A stretch of DNA of 64,000 nucleotides from Pseudoscleropodium purum (GCA_963969395.1 OZ017797.1:11346001-11410000), one strand, 5' to 3'; shown: positions 35,151-47,574, numbered from the stretch's first letter. Made by a program: numbers and translations. Notes: generated by a model not told the origin, from the letters alone.

Positions 35151-35704
35151 GAGCTAACCTAACTGCGAAAGAGGAAGTTGGAGTAGGACATTACTTGAAT
35201 TGCGAGCCAATTGGTACAAAAGACGGAGATTATGGTAGTTGCTTGTTTTCTTAGATGGAGTCAGGGCTTCTTTTTTTCGTTTTTTATGGGGGGCCAAAAT
35301 GGTGATGTAAAATTTTATAGTAGTGCTTTAAATTTCAACATGCATTCACATATTGAATAGAAAATATCATATTTGCATATACCACATGTCTACAATTCTA
35401 TTTTCATCCACAATTTGGCAATTTCATCTAAGAGTTTCTTTTAATTTTAAGTTTTTTAGTGAAGAAAGTCACATTTTGTTACCTTTTTTTTTAGCTAAAT
35501 TAATTTTTTTTTCTAGTGTAATATGGCACAACAAAGCCAAAAAAAAGCCCTATACGGAGTCTCGTAATTTTTTAGGCCGGGGAGGAGAGACGCCCTTCAT
35601 TTTCCAAACCAAGGATAAACATAAAAAAGAAATCCCCCCTATTTCCCCCAAATATTCATATTGTCACTTATTTTGTGGTGGTTAACTTATAAACAACACC
35701 ATAG
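35151..35704. other. A+T-rich intergenic sequence
   Basis: No feature was recognised. The 110-codon frame at 35353-35685 has homopolymer-driven composition and is not credible as a gene. Confidence 0.35.
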
Positions 35705-35918
35705 CCATCTTCTAATCAATGAATGACAGAGAATCTTTTTGTATAGGACAAAAGTGCAATTATTTATCCTCCAGATTTTGTAAGAAAAGGGAAGTTTTTT
35801 TTTACTGTAGCTTAAGTTCCAATGAGTGTTTTTTCATTTTCTTTTTTAATCCAAAAATGCATACAGTACCAAAAATATATGATTTCCATGGAGACCAATT
35901 GGTTGTTCAAGGGTTAAG
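35705..35918 (+). repeat. R5 element, copy 3
   Basis: Shares 'caatgaatgacagagaatctttttgta', 'aagaaaagggaag', 'ttccaatgagtg' and 'atgatttccatggagacc' with other R5 copies and ends at CAAGGGTTAA near 35918. Confidence 0.6.
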
Positions 35919-37567
35919 TTTGGAATTTGTACTTCTCATAGCTACTAATGGGCCTACAATTCCAAATATGAATTCTAATTTTTTTTTTAAAGTTATTCAC
36001 TAGTGGTAAACAATAAAGAATTGCATTTTTGTTGGAGGGGAGAAAGAAAAGGCCTATGAAGAACCAACTAGTGTTCTTTGCCTTGTATGTTCTTCTTCAT
36101 CACTAATATTTGAGTGGAAATTATTTTGTTCTCTTCTATCTTTTATAGAGTAGAATTGCATATCTTCTATAAGTGATAAGAATTTCAATTTTTTTTTGTA
36201 GAACTTTTAGATAACCATAAAATTTTGAATAAAATGGGAGTAATGTTCAATTTCAATTACAAAATATCTTCTCAAGTTTTTTGGGGGAATTTTCCACATG
36301 CATACACATTTTAAGGCAACAAACCAAATGAATCATTCAAGAATTTTGTGGATGGATTTAGGTAACCATGTCTCATTGTGCACTTTTCTAAAACTGATCC
36401 CTACATAGTCTTGCTTAAAATGTACAACTTCTATTCATGAGAGCCTAGAGCAAGTACAACTTCTTCAACAAATTTGTAAAAGCCTTCCATGCAGACCAAC
36501 GATAGCATTTCAAGTGTTTTTTTTCTTAATCAATGGAAGAATAGTTCGAAGAAGTCTAGGTAATTGAGGTAGAAACACTTGAAAGCGTCCTTGCCTCCAT
36601 TCTTTTATCCTAGACTATTAGAAATATCTATCCCTAGTTTTCTATTAATGTGTCCTACAAATGCTTTAATTCGTTGACGCATTTGAAGGACACACACTTG
36701 ATTCTAATTTTCTCACTACTAATTTTTACAAATTTTGGTTTAGGATCCACTTTGTGTAACAATTCCAATGGTCTACGGAGCTAGAATTTTAAAAAATCAT
36801 AGAAATTGCATGCCACATCTAGAAAATCTATTTTTTTTTAATATTCATGATTTTCACTAGTTAATACTACAGAAACAATATTTTTTTTAAAAGGTGCTTC
36901 CAACTATGTTGAATTGCTTATATTGATGGTTTTGGGTGTTTCCATTGTGCACCTCCCCCTTTCATTCATTCAATCATTGGAAGGATTATTTTTATTTTTA
37001 TTTATTTATAAACAAATGAAAATCACTCAAAAGGTTTCCATTCAAGTCTGAAGTGGACAAGGAAGGGGTCCATTTGTCAGTCATAGTTCCACTCCGGAAG
37101 TTCATAAATTGAAGAATCCATTATTTTTGAGACCCAACAATACCATCAATTCCACAACAAAATTTGATGGGCACCAGTAGGGGTAGACATTTACTCAATC
37201 CTACTTTGGAACAGTTGACTTTCCAGTCCCAAGGACTGAGGAATATTATTAAAAATTAAATTAAATTAAAAATTAAAAAAATGTTGTGGAAACTGTTGGG
37301 ATGCCTTGGAACTAGTTCACCAATTGTTGAAAATGCAGTTGAAACAATTTGTCCTAATTTTCAGCTTTGTTGACGGTGAGGGAGAGTTTTGGATTCTTGT
37401 TGGACAGACAACACCACATCGTCCAGTAGTGGCAAGCATATGCTTATCATTGCAGCTTCTCCCTCACTGGGTGTTCGGATTCCCTTCCAGTGAGGCCGGA
37501 GCCAGTGGACTCATCCAAATGGAGTGCATGAAGGAATCGATATGATCTGCAAGATGCAACAACATTC
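35919..37567. other. A+T-rich intergenic sequence
   Basis: No gene was recognised. The segment 37300-37550 is less A+T-rich and contains a 79-codon frame (37306-37545) without recognisable motifs. Confidence 0.35.
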
Positions 37568-38116
37568 TAAGGTAAACCTGCCTATGACAGGCAGAATGGT
37601 TGATCTGTCCTATTGCCATTGACAAAAAAAATCTGATTTTCTTTTGTACAAAGACAAATGTGAGAAATGAAGGAAGAAACTAGAATTTTATTTTTTCGAC
37701 AAAATATGAATTTTTTGTGAATTTTCGAAGTTTGCTGTCCAATTTGCCCAAAAAAGTCTGTAGACTACCCCAAATCAGCAGAAAAGTGTTTCCATGATGG
37801 TCATCTTACCACCCAAAGCAGTCATAACATTCTTTAACATGGTTACAAGATTTCCTAACATGGATATGACATAAAGAAATTAAAAATTAACTTTTTACTA
37901 ACAGTTTACACTAGAAAGGTGTCAATGTTCTATCACAGTTATTAATAACTCCATAACTATATTCCAAGGCTTTGATGACAACTAAAAATCAACCTAATGC
38001 AATCTTAATTCTATTTTTAAGAAAAAGTTTCTCATGGGTTGATGGAAGACTGTAATGGGGGAGTTCCCTAGGTGCCTGTCATGGGTGATTTGCCTGTCAT
38101 AGGCAGGTTTACCTTA
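37568..38116. mobile_element. 549-bp MITE with perfect 26-bp terminal inverted repeats
   Basis: Left end 37568-37593 begins TAAGGTAAACCTGCC. Right end 38091-38116 is its exact reverse complement over 26 bp. The inverted repeat itself contains a small palindrome, TGCC-TATGACA-GGCA. A second, degenerate TGCCTGTCATGGG lies just inside the right end. There is no coding capacity. The target duplication is unclear, possibly TA within the repeat. Perfect ends suggest it is younger than the other elements here. Confidence 0.85.
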
Positions 38117-38343
38117 TAACAAGTGACAATGGTCCTCTCCATGTCGCATGGGTTGGGAAGGTATTATGCTTTGCTAGATACTACCTCGGGGGACTTATAG
38201 GAGTAGTAGAAACGTTGTAGAGAATGCATCGTGTGGGGGCACAAGAATAAGCTTTGCAGAGTGAACTCCTACACAAAATGCACCCCACATGGTGTGTTCC
38301 AACAAAGCCTTACGAGTGAGGGAGCCAACTCACTTTTGACCAC
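38117..38343. other. Short intergenic spacer between two elements
   Basis: Mixed composition; nothing recognised. Confidence 0.35.
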
Positions 38344-38987
38344 TTAACCCCTAAATGTCCAAGGCACTAAAATTTAGTGTGTGCAAAACTTTGAAGTTAA
38401 ACAAAACCTAACCAAGTTGCTATTTTTAGTAATTTGTATTTTTGAAAGATTCTTTTTGAAGTCTAGTTTTAGCATCAAAAATCTGATCTTGAAAATAAAT
38501 GATAGTGATTTTTCTATTCAAGATTTTGTGCAAGGGTACCCATTGCAATCTTGACTTCCCATAGTGTTGAGAGCTCTTGGAAATGAGCCTCAAATACATT
38601 AGGACTTGAAGAAAAAATCACATTCAAAACTCATTTAAAAAAATTGTATAGTAGATTTTAAGAAGCCATAAATTGATTGGGGTTATTCATATTAGGCCCT
38701 TTAACCTCATATTTTTTTGGTCACCACTTTTTAGGTTTGACTTGTGAAAAGTGAATTGGAATTTTTTTATAGTTTTGATATCCTCATGGTCAAACATTAT
38801 AATCTTCCAACTTATAAGTGATATTGTTGTGTTTTTTCTTCTTGTGTGATCTCTAACATGTCTAGTTTAAATTTGTACAGTTACAATTCAAAAAAAGTTG
38901 ATACAACTTATCAAAATGTTGGCTTTTTGTTCAATTTAGAGCAAATTTCTAGAGGCTCAAAACAAGCCTTGGGAATTTAGGGGTTAA
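38344..38987 (+). mobile_element. TTAA-bounded MITE, 636 bp
   Basis: TTAA at 38344-38347 and 38984-38987. The ends are CCCCTAAATGTCCAAGGC and, from the other strand, CCCCTAAATTCCCAAGGC: 18 bp with two mismatches. There is no coding capacity. Confidence 0.85.
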
Positions 38988-39548
38988 GTAATTTCACATA
39001 TCTAGAACACATGTTTCTTGAGTGGAGAAATTTTTCCATGTACAAAAATAGAGTTTAGAAGGATTCCATATTTTTTTCATAATTTTATTTCTCAAAACTT
39101 AATTATTATTAATTTTTTAGTTGAAGATTTTGTTTGACCTATTCTTGTCATATAAGGCTTCCTGTTTCCAACCATAAGTTGATTGCAAAATCAACCTAAA
39201 CTACAACTACATTAGAAATTGTCCGATAATTAATCTTCTTCTTTCCCTCTTGATTGAAAAGATTGTAACCTATATGATGGAAATGGATCCTTGGTCAAAA
39301 ATGGATCGATTCCTTTAGTTCTTCGACATTTTGGGGGTTGGATTGGCCCCCATTGCTCATTTTGCATTCTAATCGTCCCTAAAATATGCATGAATCAATG
39401 GGGATTACTTTTAGTGTTGATTCAAGGATTGAGTTTGGTTGAAGAGCCATAGAAGACAACTTTGTTCATTGTAGGGGGGGCCTTTCTTCAAGGATGGAAA
39501 AAGGACCCTTGCCTCATTGGGAAACAATGTTATGTGCTAAAATTTAAA
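38988..39548. other. A+T-rich intergenic sequence
   Basis: No feature was recognised. Confidence 0.35.
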
Positions 39549-39805
39549 GTCATTGTGATGGAAAATAGCAATAGAAAATTGGTAGTAAGGTGAAAACATC
39601 TAAACACATTTGTGTACCTATTCTTATCAAGTGAGGCAATATGTCCAAGAAGTGCCCATGTTTCCTAGGTGCTGAAAACTCGAAGTCATTGTGATGGGAA
39701 ATAGCAATGGCAAATTGGTAGTAAGGTGAAAACATCCCAACTTGTGTGTGTACCCATTCTCAATAAGTGAGGAAATAGGTTCAAGAAGCAACATTTTCCT
39801 AGGTG
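39549..39805 (+). repeat. Tandem duplication, unit about 136 bp, two copies
   Basis: 'gtcattgtgatgg.aaatagcaat' begins at 39549 and 39685. 'attggtagtaaggtgaaaacatc' and 'tttcctaggtg' recur in the same order. Copies are close to identical over long stretches. Confidence 0.8.
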
Positions 39806-41770
39806 AATCAAAATTAAAGACAGTTGGTGTTATAGATGAATTTTCAACAAGAAGAAATGGAATCTATAGTGAATGCAAGAAGTTGCAAATTTATTGTAAT
39901 ATTCAATATTTAATTATAATTTCTGAAAGTGAAAGGTAGCATGGTATTACTTTAATAGAAAGTGATGCAATAGTCACATGATATAGTTCTATAAATGGGC
40001 CATGATGTATCCCAAAATCAATCACTTCTTGTATTTAAATGGTAGACAACATAGCTTGAGAAAGTGTCCCTCATTAATTAAAAATCAACCATTCATTACG
40101 ATATATTTTACTAATTGAAAATAGAACATTTATAGCTTTTCATTTGTCAATAAATTTTTTTGTTCTATATTGTCCTTTCTCTTTTCATCCATCTTAGGGC
40201 TAAATTTCATCATGCATAGCTTCTCACTCTATTTAGACACTACGTGGAGATAAATATTGAACCCATGCAAATCAATTCTTGAGTTTTGCACTAACCATAC
40301 TAAGAAGCAATATGAAGAGCTTGGTCACTTTAAAGATTTGTTACTTTAGACTCATGTTGAAAGTGTCCCCCAAAATTCAATTAAATTGTTCTAATACTTA
40401 ATGCATTTTGTTGATTGTCAATTTTCTAGAAGTCATGGTGTGCTTGATGGTACGTTTTTGTTTTTAGTCTTGGAAGAGTCAAAGTTTAACATGTGGGAAA
40501 AAAATTACCTAAACATTGAGTACAAAAATATTAGGCATAGTTATTTTGGTCACTACTAAAAAGAATGTTGTTTTGATTATTTTTTTGGCATTGATTTTGA
40601 TTCTAAAGTGTCAAAAATTTAGATGTCATGAAGTTCATAACATTTAAACTCTCTTTTTGACCTTACAATGTCAAAAAAACTGTCCATTTGAGGGGGAAAT
40701 TTTTATATCAAATGAAGTGTCAAAAATCCTATAGTTATTAAGATTGTCAAAAAGAATGTTGAAAAGAGTGTTGAAAAAATGTCATGAATTTTTTTGAAAA
40801 GAGATCTAGAAAATAGTGTCAAAAAAATAATATCTTCACTTTGAAAGTTCATTTTTCTATAAATTGTAGAAGAAGAAATATGAATTCATTGCAGAAGAAC
40901 ACTTAAAAATGACAAGGGTGCAATAAAAATTTAAGAGAATATATAATAAATATTGAATGTATTGAATGTATAGAAGTTTTAGAATATGGTCACAAGTTCT
41001 ACCTTTTGAAGGTTAAACTTGGTCACTCTTCTGGAACTAAATATTCCTATACTTCAACAAATCTTTGGGATTAGCTACAAGCCCTTACAAATCTGAATGG
41101 AGAAAAACACAATTACATTGAATAATTTCAATGAAAAATTTGTTATGAATTATCATAAATTTTATGCTAGTAATCAAAATATTATACAACTTTTGCCAAA
41201 ATTGTTATTCAAAAACATTTTTTTGGAATCACCCAAATGAGAACCAAAAAAATTACTTGCATTCTTTTTTCGTTTTTTTAATATTGGAAAAGTCATTTTT
41301 CTTAAAACAAAAGTTAGAAATGGATGAGATATCTAGTTGATATCTACCAAATATCTCTTTATGGTCTCAATTTACTAGTTTAGTATTCCCTCTATCCTAC
41401 TAAAACCCTCCAAATCAAACTCAAAAAGAACTAGTCTATTATCACCACCCTTCTAAATTCTATTTTCAAGTATCTATAGGGTGCAATTCAAAAGAAAAGT
41501 TTATACTGCACGTACATGAAGGTGGAAATTAGGAGGTCGTAGTCATAGGTTAGTTCACCTTAGTGCATATAGAACTAAATCCTACTCCATTTATTAGATG
41601 TGTCCTTTGGACACAAATTATGAAGTAGACTCTTTAGTTTTTGGATTTGAATTTTCTAATCCTATCTACACCGCATTCACACTACACTACATAATTAGGG
41701 TTGGTTGGAGTGGACAAAGCCTTACTATTACACCGTTTTTTTGTTGATTTTGATTGATGAGGTAGGAGGT
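39806..41770. other. A+T-rich intergenic sequence
   Basis: No gene was recognised. Loose 'gtcaaaaa' repeats occur at about 40600-40830. Confidence 0.35.
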
Positions 41771-41915
41771 TGTAAAATGGTATGGGCATTAAGAATCAAC
41801 CCTATAAATGGATGTGAAATGGTATGGGCATAAAGAATCAACCCATAAATGGGTGTGAAATGGTATGGGCATTAAGAATCAACCCTATAAATGGTTGTGA
41901 AATGGATATGAATTG
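41771..41915 (+). repeat. 42-bp tandem repeat, three full units plus a partial
   Basis: Units 41771-41812, 41813-41853 and 41854-41895 share 'tgtgaaatggtatgggcatt' then 'aagaatcaaccctataaatgg'. A partial fourth unit follows. High identity implies a recent expansion. Confidence 0.85.
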
Positions 41916-42899
41916 GTTCTGAAATTGACTAGTATAGTCATTGAATGAACCAAGGAAAAAAAAAACATTATTAATTGCAAGAGTCAATCATTCTCTTTGT
42001 TTTTCCCATTTTTATTTAGAATTGCAAGTGAACCGTTTATGAAAGGCCTGGGGTCACAAATAGAGAGCTATGACCCAACTCGTTTGAAAATTCATAAGTA
42101 ATTCGAAAATCTTTGGAAAAATATGAAACCACTTGGGTTAGATTCTTCGTCAATTTCTCTTAGTCTGAAAAATGAGCTAAAAATATTCCCATCCCAAAAA
42201 ATACATGAAAAAGGCGGACCAGCCCTTAGATGCACCATTTCTGAGCCTCCTACCTTAGCAAGCAATGTGGATTTCAAATCAATTCCCACTGAAACCAACT
42301 CCACAAAATTCAACAGTGCTTGCTCAACGATCAATGATCAAAGCCAATGAATGGAGCCTTTTTAGTTGGGTACATGCACTAGGTGTCCAATTGGGAGTTT
42401 TTTTTAGTGGGAAGGAAGGAGTATGTGCCAAGTTATAATAAGGACATTGTAGTAGTACTACTGTACTTGGGGTTGGGGATTGACCTCATTGGCCTTGAGA
42501 GTGGAGTCGACGGAACTCCGGAAGTCCACAAACAAGGAAAGACAAGAAGACTTTGTGACACACAGATGGATGCCAAACTAGGTTAAGTTTTTTGGACTGT
42601 TGGAATGAAAATCCCCTTTTGAAATCTGTCATTCAGGAGTTCAGAATTGCTCTTTTATAGAAAGTTTTAGAAATTTGAGAAATCACCTAAAAAAAACTTG
42701 GTTCAGTACTAAGGGGGTGGGCTGTTTGGGTGTTCTTTACTTTCTTTAGCTCCCTGGAGATTGGAAACTTTGAATCAGTGTTTAGGTTTAAGGTAACAAC
42801 AACATCTCAGGTACACAAGCCTCTTAGCACCCTGATTACCAATCTTGGGATGTCATGGGAAGCGCCAAATTTTAAGAGGATCATGTATTTTTCAAAGGT
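41916..42899. other. Intergenic sequence with a partial R2 copy
   Basis: The stretch 42075-42200 ('cataagtaattcgaaaatc', 'aaaatatgaaaccacttgggttaga') is a diverged R2 tail. No gene was recognised. Confidence 0.4.
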
Positions 42900-43380
42900 G
42901 TGGGATGGATGACTTCATTGGTCATTCTAGAAACAAAGAATGTACCTATTGGTTCAATAATCAGAGCAGTTTTGATGACCACCTGTCATAGGGGCCAATT
43001 ACTTTCTCTTGATCCATAAATGACACAACTAAAATGTTTTTTAGCCTATGAACGACAAAGAATCTCTCCATGCAAGACAGAAGTGCAACTAATCATCCTC
43101 GGAATTATGTGTGAAAAGGGGATGTCTTCCACAATAGCTTGACTTCCAATGAGTGCTTTAGCAATTTTTTAAGCCAACAATTCACACTGTACGGAAAAAA
43201 AAATGATTTTCATATTGACCAACTTATCCTTTTAAGGGTTAAATGAGGTTGAGATCAAAAAGCATCCAATGGATGACTTGACTATTCATTGTAGGTACAA
43301 AGAATGCATAGATTGGTCAAATAATTAAAGCACTTTGATGACTACCTTGATCATGGGGGGTTGCGTCCTTCAAAAATTAA
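42900..43380 (+). repeat. R3-R5-R3 compound repeat
   Basis: R3 at about 42900-42990, R5 at about 43030-43242 ending CTTTTAAGGGTTAA, and a second R3 at 43243-43376 ending at TTAA (43377-43380). The same R3-R5 adjacency is seen at 31499-31886, so the two blocks may belong to one longer ancestral element. Confidence 0.55.
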
Positions 43381-43494
43381 GGATAAATTAGCCTCAAAAT
43401 AAGGGCGAAGTAAATTTTTATTTGCACAACGTTAAATCCTCCGTTCAAAGTGGGCCTAACATGATAACTTTTGGATTCTACGAAGGTAAAAGTA
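43381..43494. other. Short intergenic spacer
   Basis: Nothing recognised. Confidence 0.3.
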
Positions 43495-43700
43495 TAAAAA
43501 AAAAGGTCCCTATTTTGAGCCATGTCTAGGATACATTCCAAACATCTTTATACTAATTCAGGTCTCTAATTGCAAAAATGAATTCAAAATTTCCAAAAAA
43601 ATATTTAGGAGAAAAATAAAAATAAAATTCTTGCATCTTCCCCTAGAGTAAAATCCAGCTTGCTAGGCCCACTTCAAATGGAGGATTTAACGTCATGCAA
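43495..43700 (+). repeat. Dispersed repeat copy matching the 4441-4660 block
   Basis: 'attttgagccatgtctaggatacattc', 'aggtctctaattgcaaa.atgaattcaaaatt' and 'cccctagagtaaaatccag' follow the order of the copy upstream of the carboxylesterase gene. Again it abuts a G+C-rich block. Confidence 0.55.
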
Positions 43701-44488
43701 TTTTTTTTCCCTCCTGCACGGTGACCGGCACAAAGTCCCCCAACCATCCTCGAACCAACGAACTCTTATTATTCACGCCAGCCCCCAAAAGGAAAGTTGA
43801 GTTGTCCATCCATCCGGCCTCTTCGGTCTTTTATCCAAGAATCCCTCACTGTGGAGGTTCTGCACACTCCCAATTCCCTCCCTCCCTCCCTCCCCCTCCG
43901 TAGATGCCCCCAAATCAACGTTTCTATGCAAGAATTCGAAGATTCGCGGACTCCGCGTGGAAAAGAAGAAGAAGAACAGAAGAACAGAAGAACAGAAGAG
44001 AAGAAGGCGGACTTGCGGGGAAGAAACGACACGTGCCGCCTCCTCAACAACATGGACAAATCAGCATCAAATGGACGGGCTCTTTCTCTCTCTCAAGTGG
44101 ACCGGTGGGGGCCCCCCCACCACCCCCCACCCACCCAGCTTTCATTCTTATTGAAAGCTTCCAAAATAAGAAGAAGACCGTACGGTATGTTTCAGAAATA
44201 AATAAAATAAGTGAAATTTTTTGAATTTTAAATCTCAAAAAAATAGAAGAAGAAGAAGAAGACGAGATGAATCCATTCTCGGGAAACGAGGCTAAAATCC
44301 CGGGTCTGTGGGCCCACCACCCGCTTTTAACCCCAGGTCTGGAGCCGTCATTAAATAAGGGCCCCTGCAACTGCAATGATGTGCGAGACTCTGACTGCTG
44401 CCTGGCTGGAGGCTGCTCTCTCCTCAGTGGCTTTCCCTACTTATTATAACGTAACCGTACATATTTAGTTAGTGCCCATTGACCATTA
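43701..44488. other. G+C-rich island resembling a promoter or 5' leader, no gene found
   Basis: Composition is like the gene-flanking regions at 4.7 and 16.7 kb, with CCTCCCTCCCTCC and GAAGAA/CAGAAGAA simple repeats. Overlapping frames (134 codons plus at 43797-44201; 110 codons minus at 44044-44376) are low-complexity and resemble no known protein. It may be the remnant of a gene start or a non-coding transcript. Confidence 0.35.
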
Positions 44489-44523
44489 TTTTTTTTTTTT
44501 TTTTTTTTTTTGGGGGGGGGGGG
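44489..44523. repeat. T23-G12 homopolymer junction
   Basis: Twenty-three T (44489-44511) followed directly by twelve G (44512-44523). The length is liable to sequencing error. Confidence 0.8.
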
Positions 44524-45123
44524 ACTTTTACTAAAACGGAGCAAAAACGGAACCTAATTTTAATTTAGGCTTCAGTTGTTTGTTATCTAGAATTATTTGG
44601 GGAGCCAAGGGGAAAATTTAGGGTTTTCTTTTTGTGCTTTTTGTGCTGTTGGGGGAAACGTTGAGTTGAGTACTTTTTGGAGCGATTGACATTCTTTGTC
44701 CAGGAAAAAGGAAAAAAAAATCATCAAATGAGACCCCGGACTGTGAAAACCAGGTTTTTTTTGGAAGCTAATAGAGTTAATAGTAAAAGTGTGTGCAATG
44801 CAAGACTAGGAGCCGGAGTTTGATGAAACTCCTCTGTGCACCCAAATTGACCCCCTTGTTCGTCCCCCCAAAGTTATTCCAGGGATGCTGTAAAAAAAAC
44901 TATTTCTTGCTAGATTCATTTGTGTTTTGTACCTCTCCCAGCTAGTTTGGAGCCTCTGGTTGCAAATATGAATTCAAAAATTGCAAATTTAGCCATGCAT
45001 AGCAAATTAAAAAAATTCAGCAGTTTCATTAGGGGGTGAGTAAGGGTCAATTCACCCTGTTCCAAAACTGGGGGGTTATAGAGTTTGGTGCCATATTTCT
45101 TTTGTACTATACTTAGTTAGCCT
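44524..45123. other. Intergenic sequence with a partial dispersed repeat
   Basis: The stretch 44860-45010 carries a diverged part of the 4441-4660 block. No gene was recognised. Confidence 0.4.
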
Positions 45124-45530
45124 TTAACCCCTAAACATCACAGGCACAACACTAGAAGACAAGAGTTTTTTTGTGCTGAATAGGAAAATTGGAAAAAATG
45201 AAAATTATCTCGTTTACTCAAAACTTCACCATTGAATTTTGAAGTCAACAACCTAATGAATGTCAAAGTTCAATTTTTGAGAGAATCCACCACATGGATT
45301 CAGGGATTATAATAGTTGATGAACAGGGTCTTTAACAAATCCACGATACTCAACGTCCAAAAAACGTCTACCATGACATTCAAGGATTAAACGACGTCAA
45401 AGCCAAAAAATGGCTGAAGGATGACATAATTGTTCATTGTAGAAACAAAGAATGTGCCTATTGGTCCAATAATTAAAGCAAATTTTGGTGACTACTTTGG
45501 TCATAGGGGTTGTATCCTCGAAAGGTTAAA
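45124..45530 (+). mobile_element. TTAA-bounded element containing an R3 block
   Basis: TTAA at 45124-45127 followed by CCCCTAAACATC, and TTAA at 45527-45530 preceded on the other strand by CCTTTCGAGG, enclose 399 bp. R3 occupies the right 110 bp. The inverted ends match only weakly, so the boundaries may belong to two overlapping elements. Confidence 0.5.
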
Positions 45531-46104
45531 CCTTCCTCAAACACCTGCTTACAAACACATGATGCGATGAACTTTGTGATTAACTCTAATGAGACTTTTT
45601 TTTTATAAAATCATCAAAAAATATTTGGGAATTCCTCCAAAATATATATATCATTGATTTGTTCATGTAGAGTATTCTCTTTGCTTTCCATTGATATGTT
45701 GTTTGATTTTCTTTGAAGTTTTCTCAAGGACTATTAATTGGATGAAGTATATTTTTAAAGCCATCATCATCCATTATGTGGATGCTAAAAATTCAGGAGT
45801 TAATCCTTAGAAAAAAAGGGAGGTGCTTTAATAAAAAAATGGCCGAAAACTACTACTTTTGAATGTACGATTTATAAATAGAGAAAAATATATATTAAAA
45901 ATTCAAAAGTGCAAAAATTATACTACACTATAATAGGAATGTGTGGAAAACATTCGGGAAAACATTCTAATGACTTTAACTACATAGATCATAGATTCTC
46001 TAGGGGAATAAACAATTGCCATAGTTGCAATAAAATTTGTGCAACTCAATTAACTTCCCTATAGATTCTTGCCTAAAATGCATGGATTTTGATTATGAAA
46101 GTCA
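45531..46104. other. A+T-rich intergenic sequence
   Basis: Nothing recognised. Confidence 0.35.
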
Positions 46105-46357
46105 TTAGAAAAAATTTCAAGCCTCAAAAGGATTGCCAGCCTGCATTGCTAAGGTGCAATTAGGGAAAAAAATTATTTTTTATTTTTTAAAATTTGAAAT
46201 CTGATGTGGTACTAGTAGTGCCACATCAATGCCACATCAAAATGACTATTTCTTTTTAATTTAATATTTTTTTATATTTATTTTTCTATAACTGCACCAC
46301 AAGGGGTGCCAAAAATAAAAAATTGGTAGCCCTTTGGAGGCCTCAAAACTTTTTTAA
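46105..46357 (-). mobile_element. MITE family M, copy 6
   Basis: CATTAGAAAAAATTTCAAGCC at the left is matched, from the other strand, by CATTAAAAAAGTTTTGAGGCC at the right. The core includes 'gatgtggtactagtagtgccacatc' and A/T homopolymers, typical of the family. Confidence 0.6.
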
Positions 46358-47039
46358 TGTTAGTGTTGCTTTTGAATCAATGTAATCAATGCTTTAAATA
46401 ATTCATAATTTAATCATTTGGTGCCTAAAAAAATAATTCTTCAATTACCAACAAGACCTAACAAGAATTAAGACATCCAATTAAGTATGTGAATGTGATT
46501 TTTTTTAATTGAATGCTTATAAAAAAAGTAACCTTACACAAAATCCATCACCATTTTGCACTATAAAGCTCTTTTTACAAACCATTGAGTTTAGACTTGA
46601 GTCTAAGGTTGTTCACAATCAATAATGTGTAAGAGAAGCTCAAACGAAAGTTAACATGGCTATGTCAACATGTTGATAACAATGACTACTTATAGACCTT
46701 TTTCTATATTAGGCTTTGAGACAATCATCAGGATAAAATGAAAGTACACTTACACACAATCAACTCTATAAACATCTTAGTATAATTTATATTATTAAAA
46801 ATTATCTTAATCTTTGTTGAATCCTATTGACAATTCAAAGAATAATTAGAAGTGCACATTGAAATAAGAATTTGTACATGTAATTTGTTTCTTGGGGAAA
46901 CATATGGCCTTCAAGGGCTGCAACTAGGATAGATTTGACACAATCGAGGCAAACCATGGACCTAATCTCCAATGTGAACAAATGGAGGGACAAACAACAA
47001 CTCCTCATGCACTAGCACAAAGAGCCCCCATGTTAACAT
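46358..47039. other. A+T-rich intergenic sequence
   Basis: Nothing recognised. Confidence 0.35.
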
Positions 47040-47285
47040 GGAAAATTGAACTGGAAACCTTTTAGATTCCAATGGAAGTCCTTAAGGTAGGAGGCTCATA
47101 AGTCGCTTACTTAAGCACTGGAACTGAATTTCGGATAGGTGAAACTTCTTTAAATACTTTTTAGTAAATTTTCCTTGAAAGACAAGAGGAATTGGCATCT
47201 AATCCAAGTTGTTTCATATTTTTTTTTATTACTCTTGATTTAGTTATGAATTTTCAAACGAGAAGTGTTCTAGGTCCCTATTTAT
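47040..47285 (-). repeat. Dispersed repeat R2, inverted partial copy
   Basis: Read on the minus strand it gives the R2 tail: 'gaaacaacttggattagatgcc', the block corresponding to 'ctttcaaggaaaattta', then 'cttaagtaagcgac' and 'cctaccttaag'. Confidence 0.55.
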
Positions 47286-47574
47286 GATCTTAGGTCATTC
47301 ATAAAGTGTTCATTGCAACTTCTAAAGAGAACTGGGAAAAGCAAAGAGACCGATTGGCTCTTGCAATAATGAATATTATTTTTTCTTGATTTTCCAATGA
47401 CTGTAGAGGTCAATTTAAGAACCACCTACAATCCATTCCAATGCCATTTATAGGGGCACTTCAAAATGCCAAAGCGGAGTTTGAGCCTCCTACCTTACTA
47501 CTTGCCATCACCTAGGGTAGTTTAAGGTCATTTCGGATTGAATGTAGTTTTTTCTTTTCAATGTCCATACCTTA

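Noticed and set aside
43797..44201. 134-codon frame in the G+C-rich island, as a new gene.
   Set aside because: Composition is driven by GAAGAA and CCTCCC simple repeats, several frames are open at once, and no homology is recognisable.
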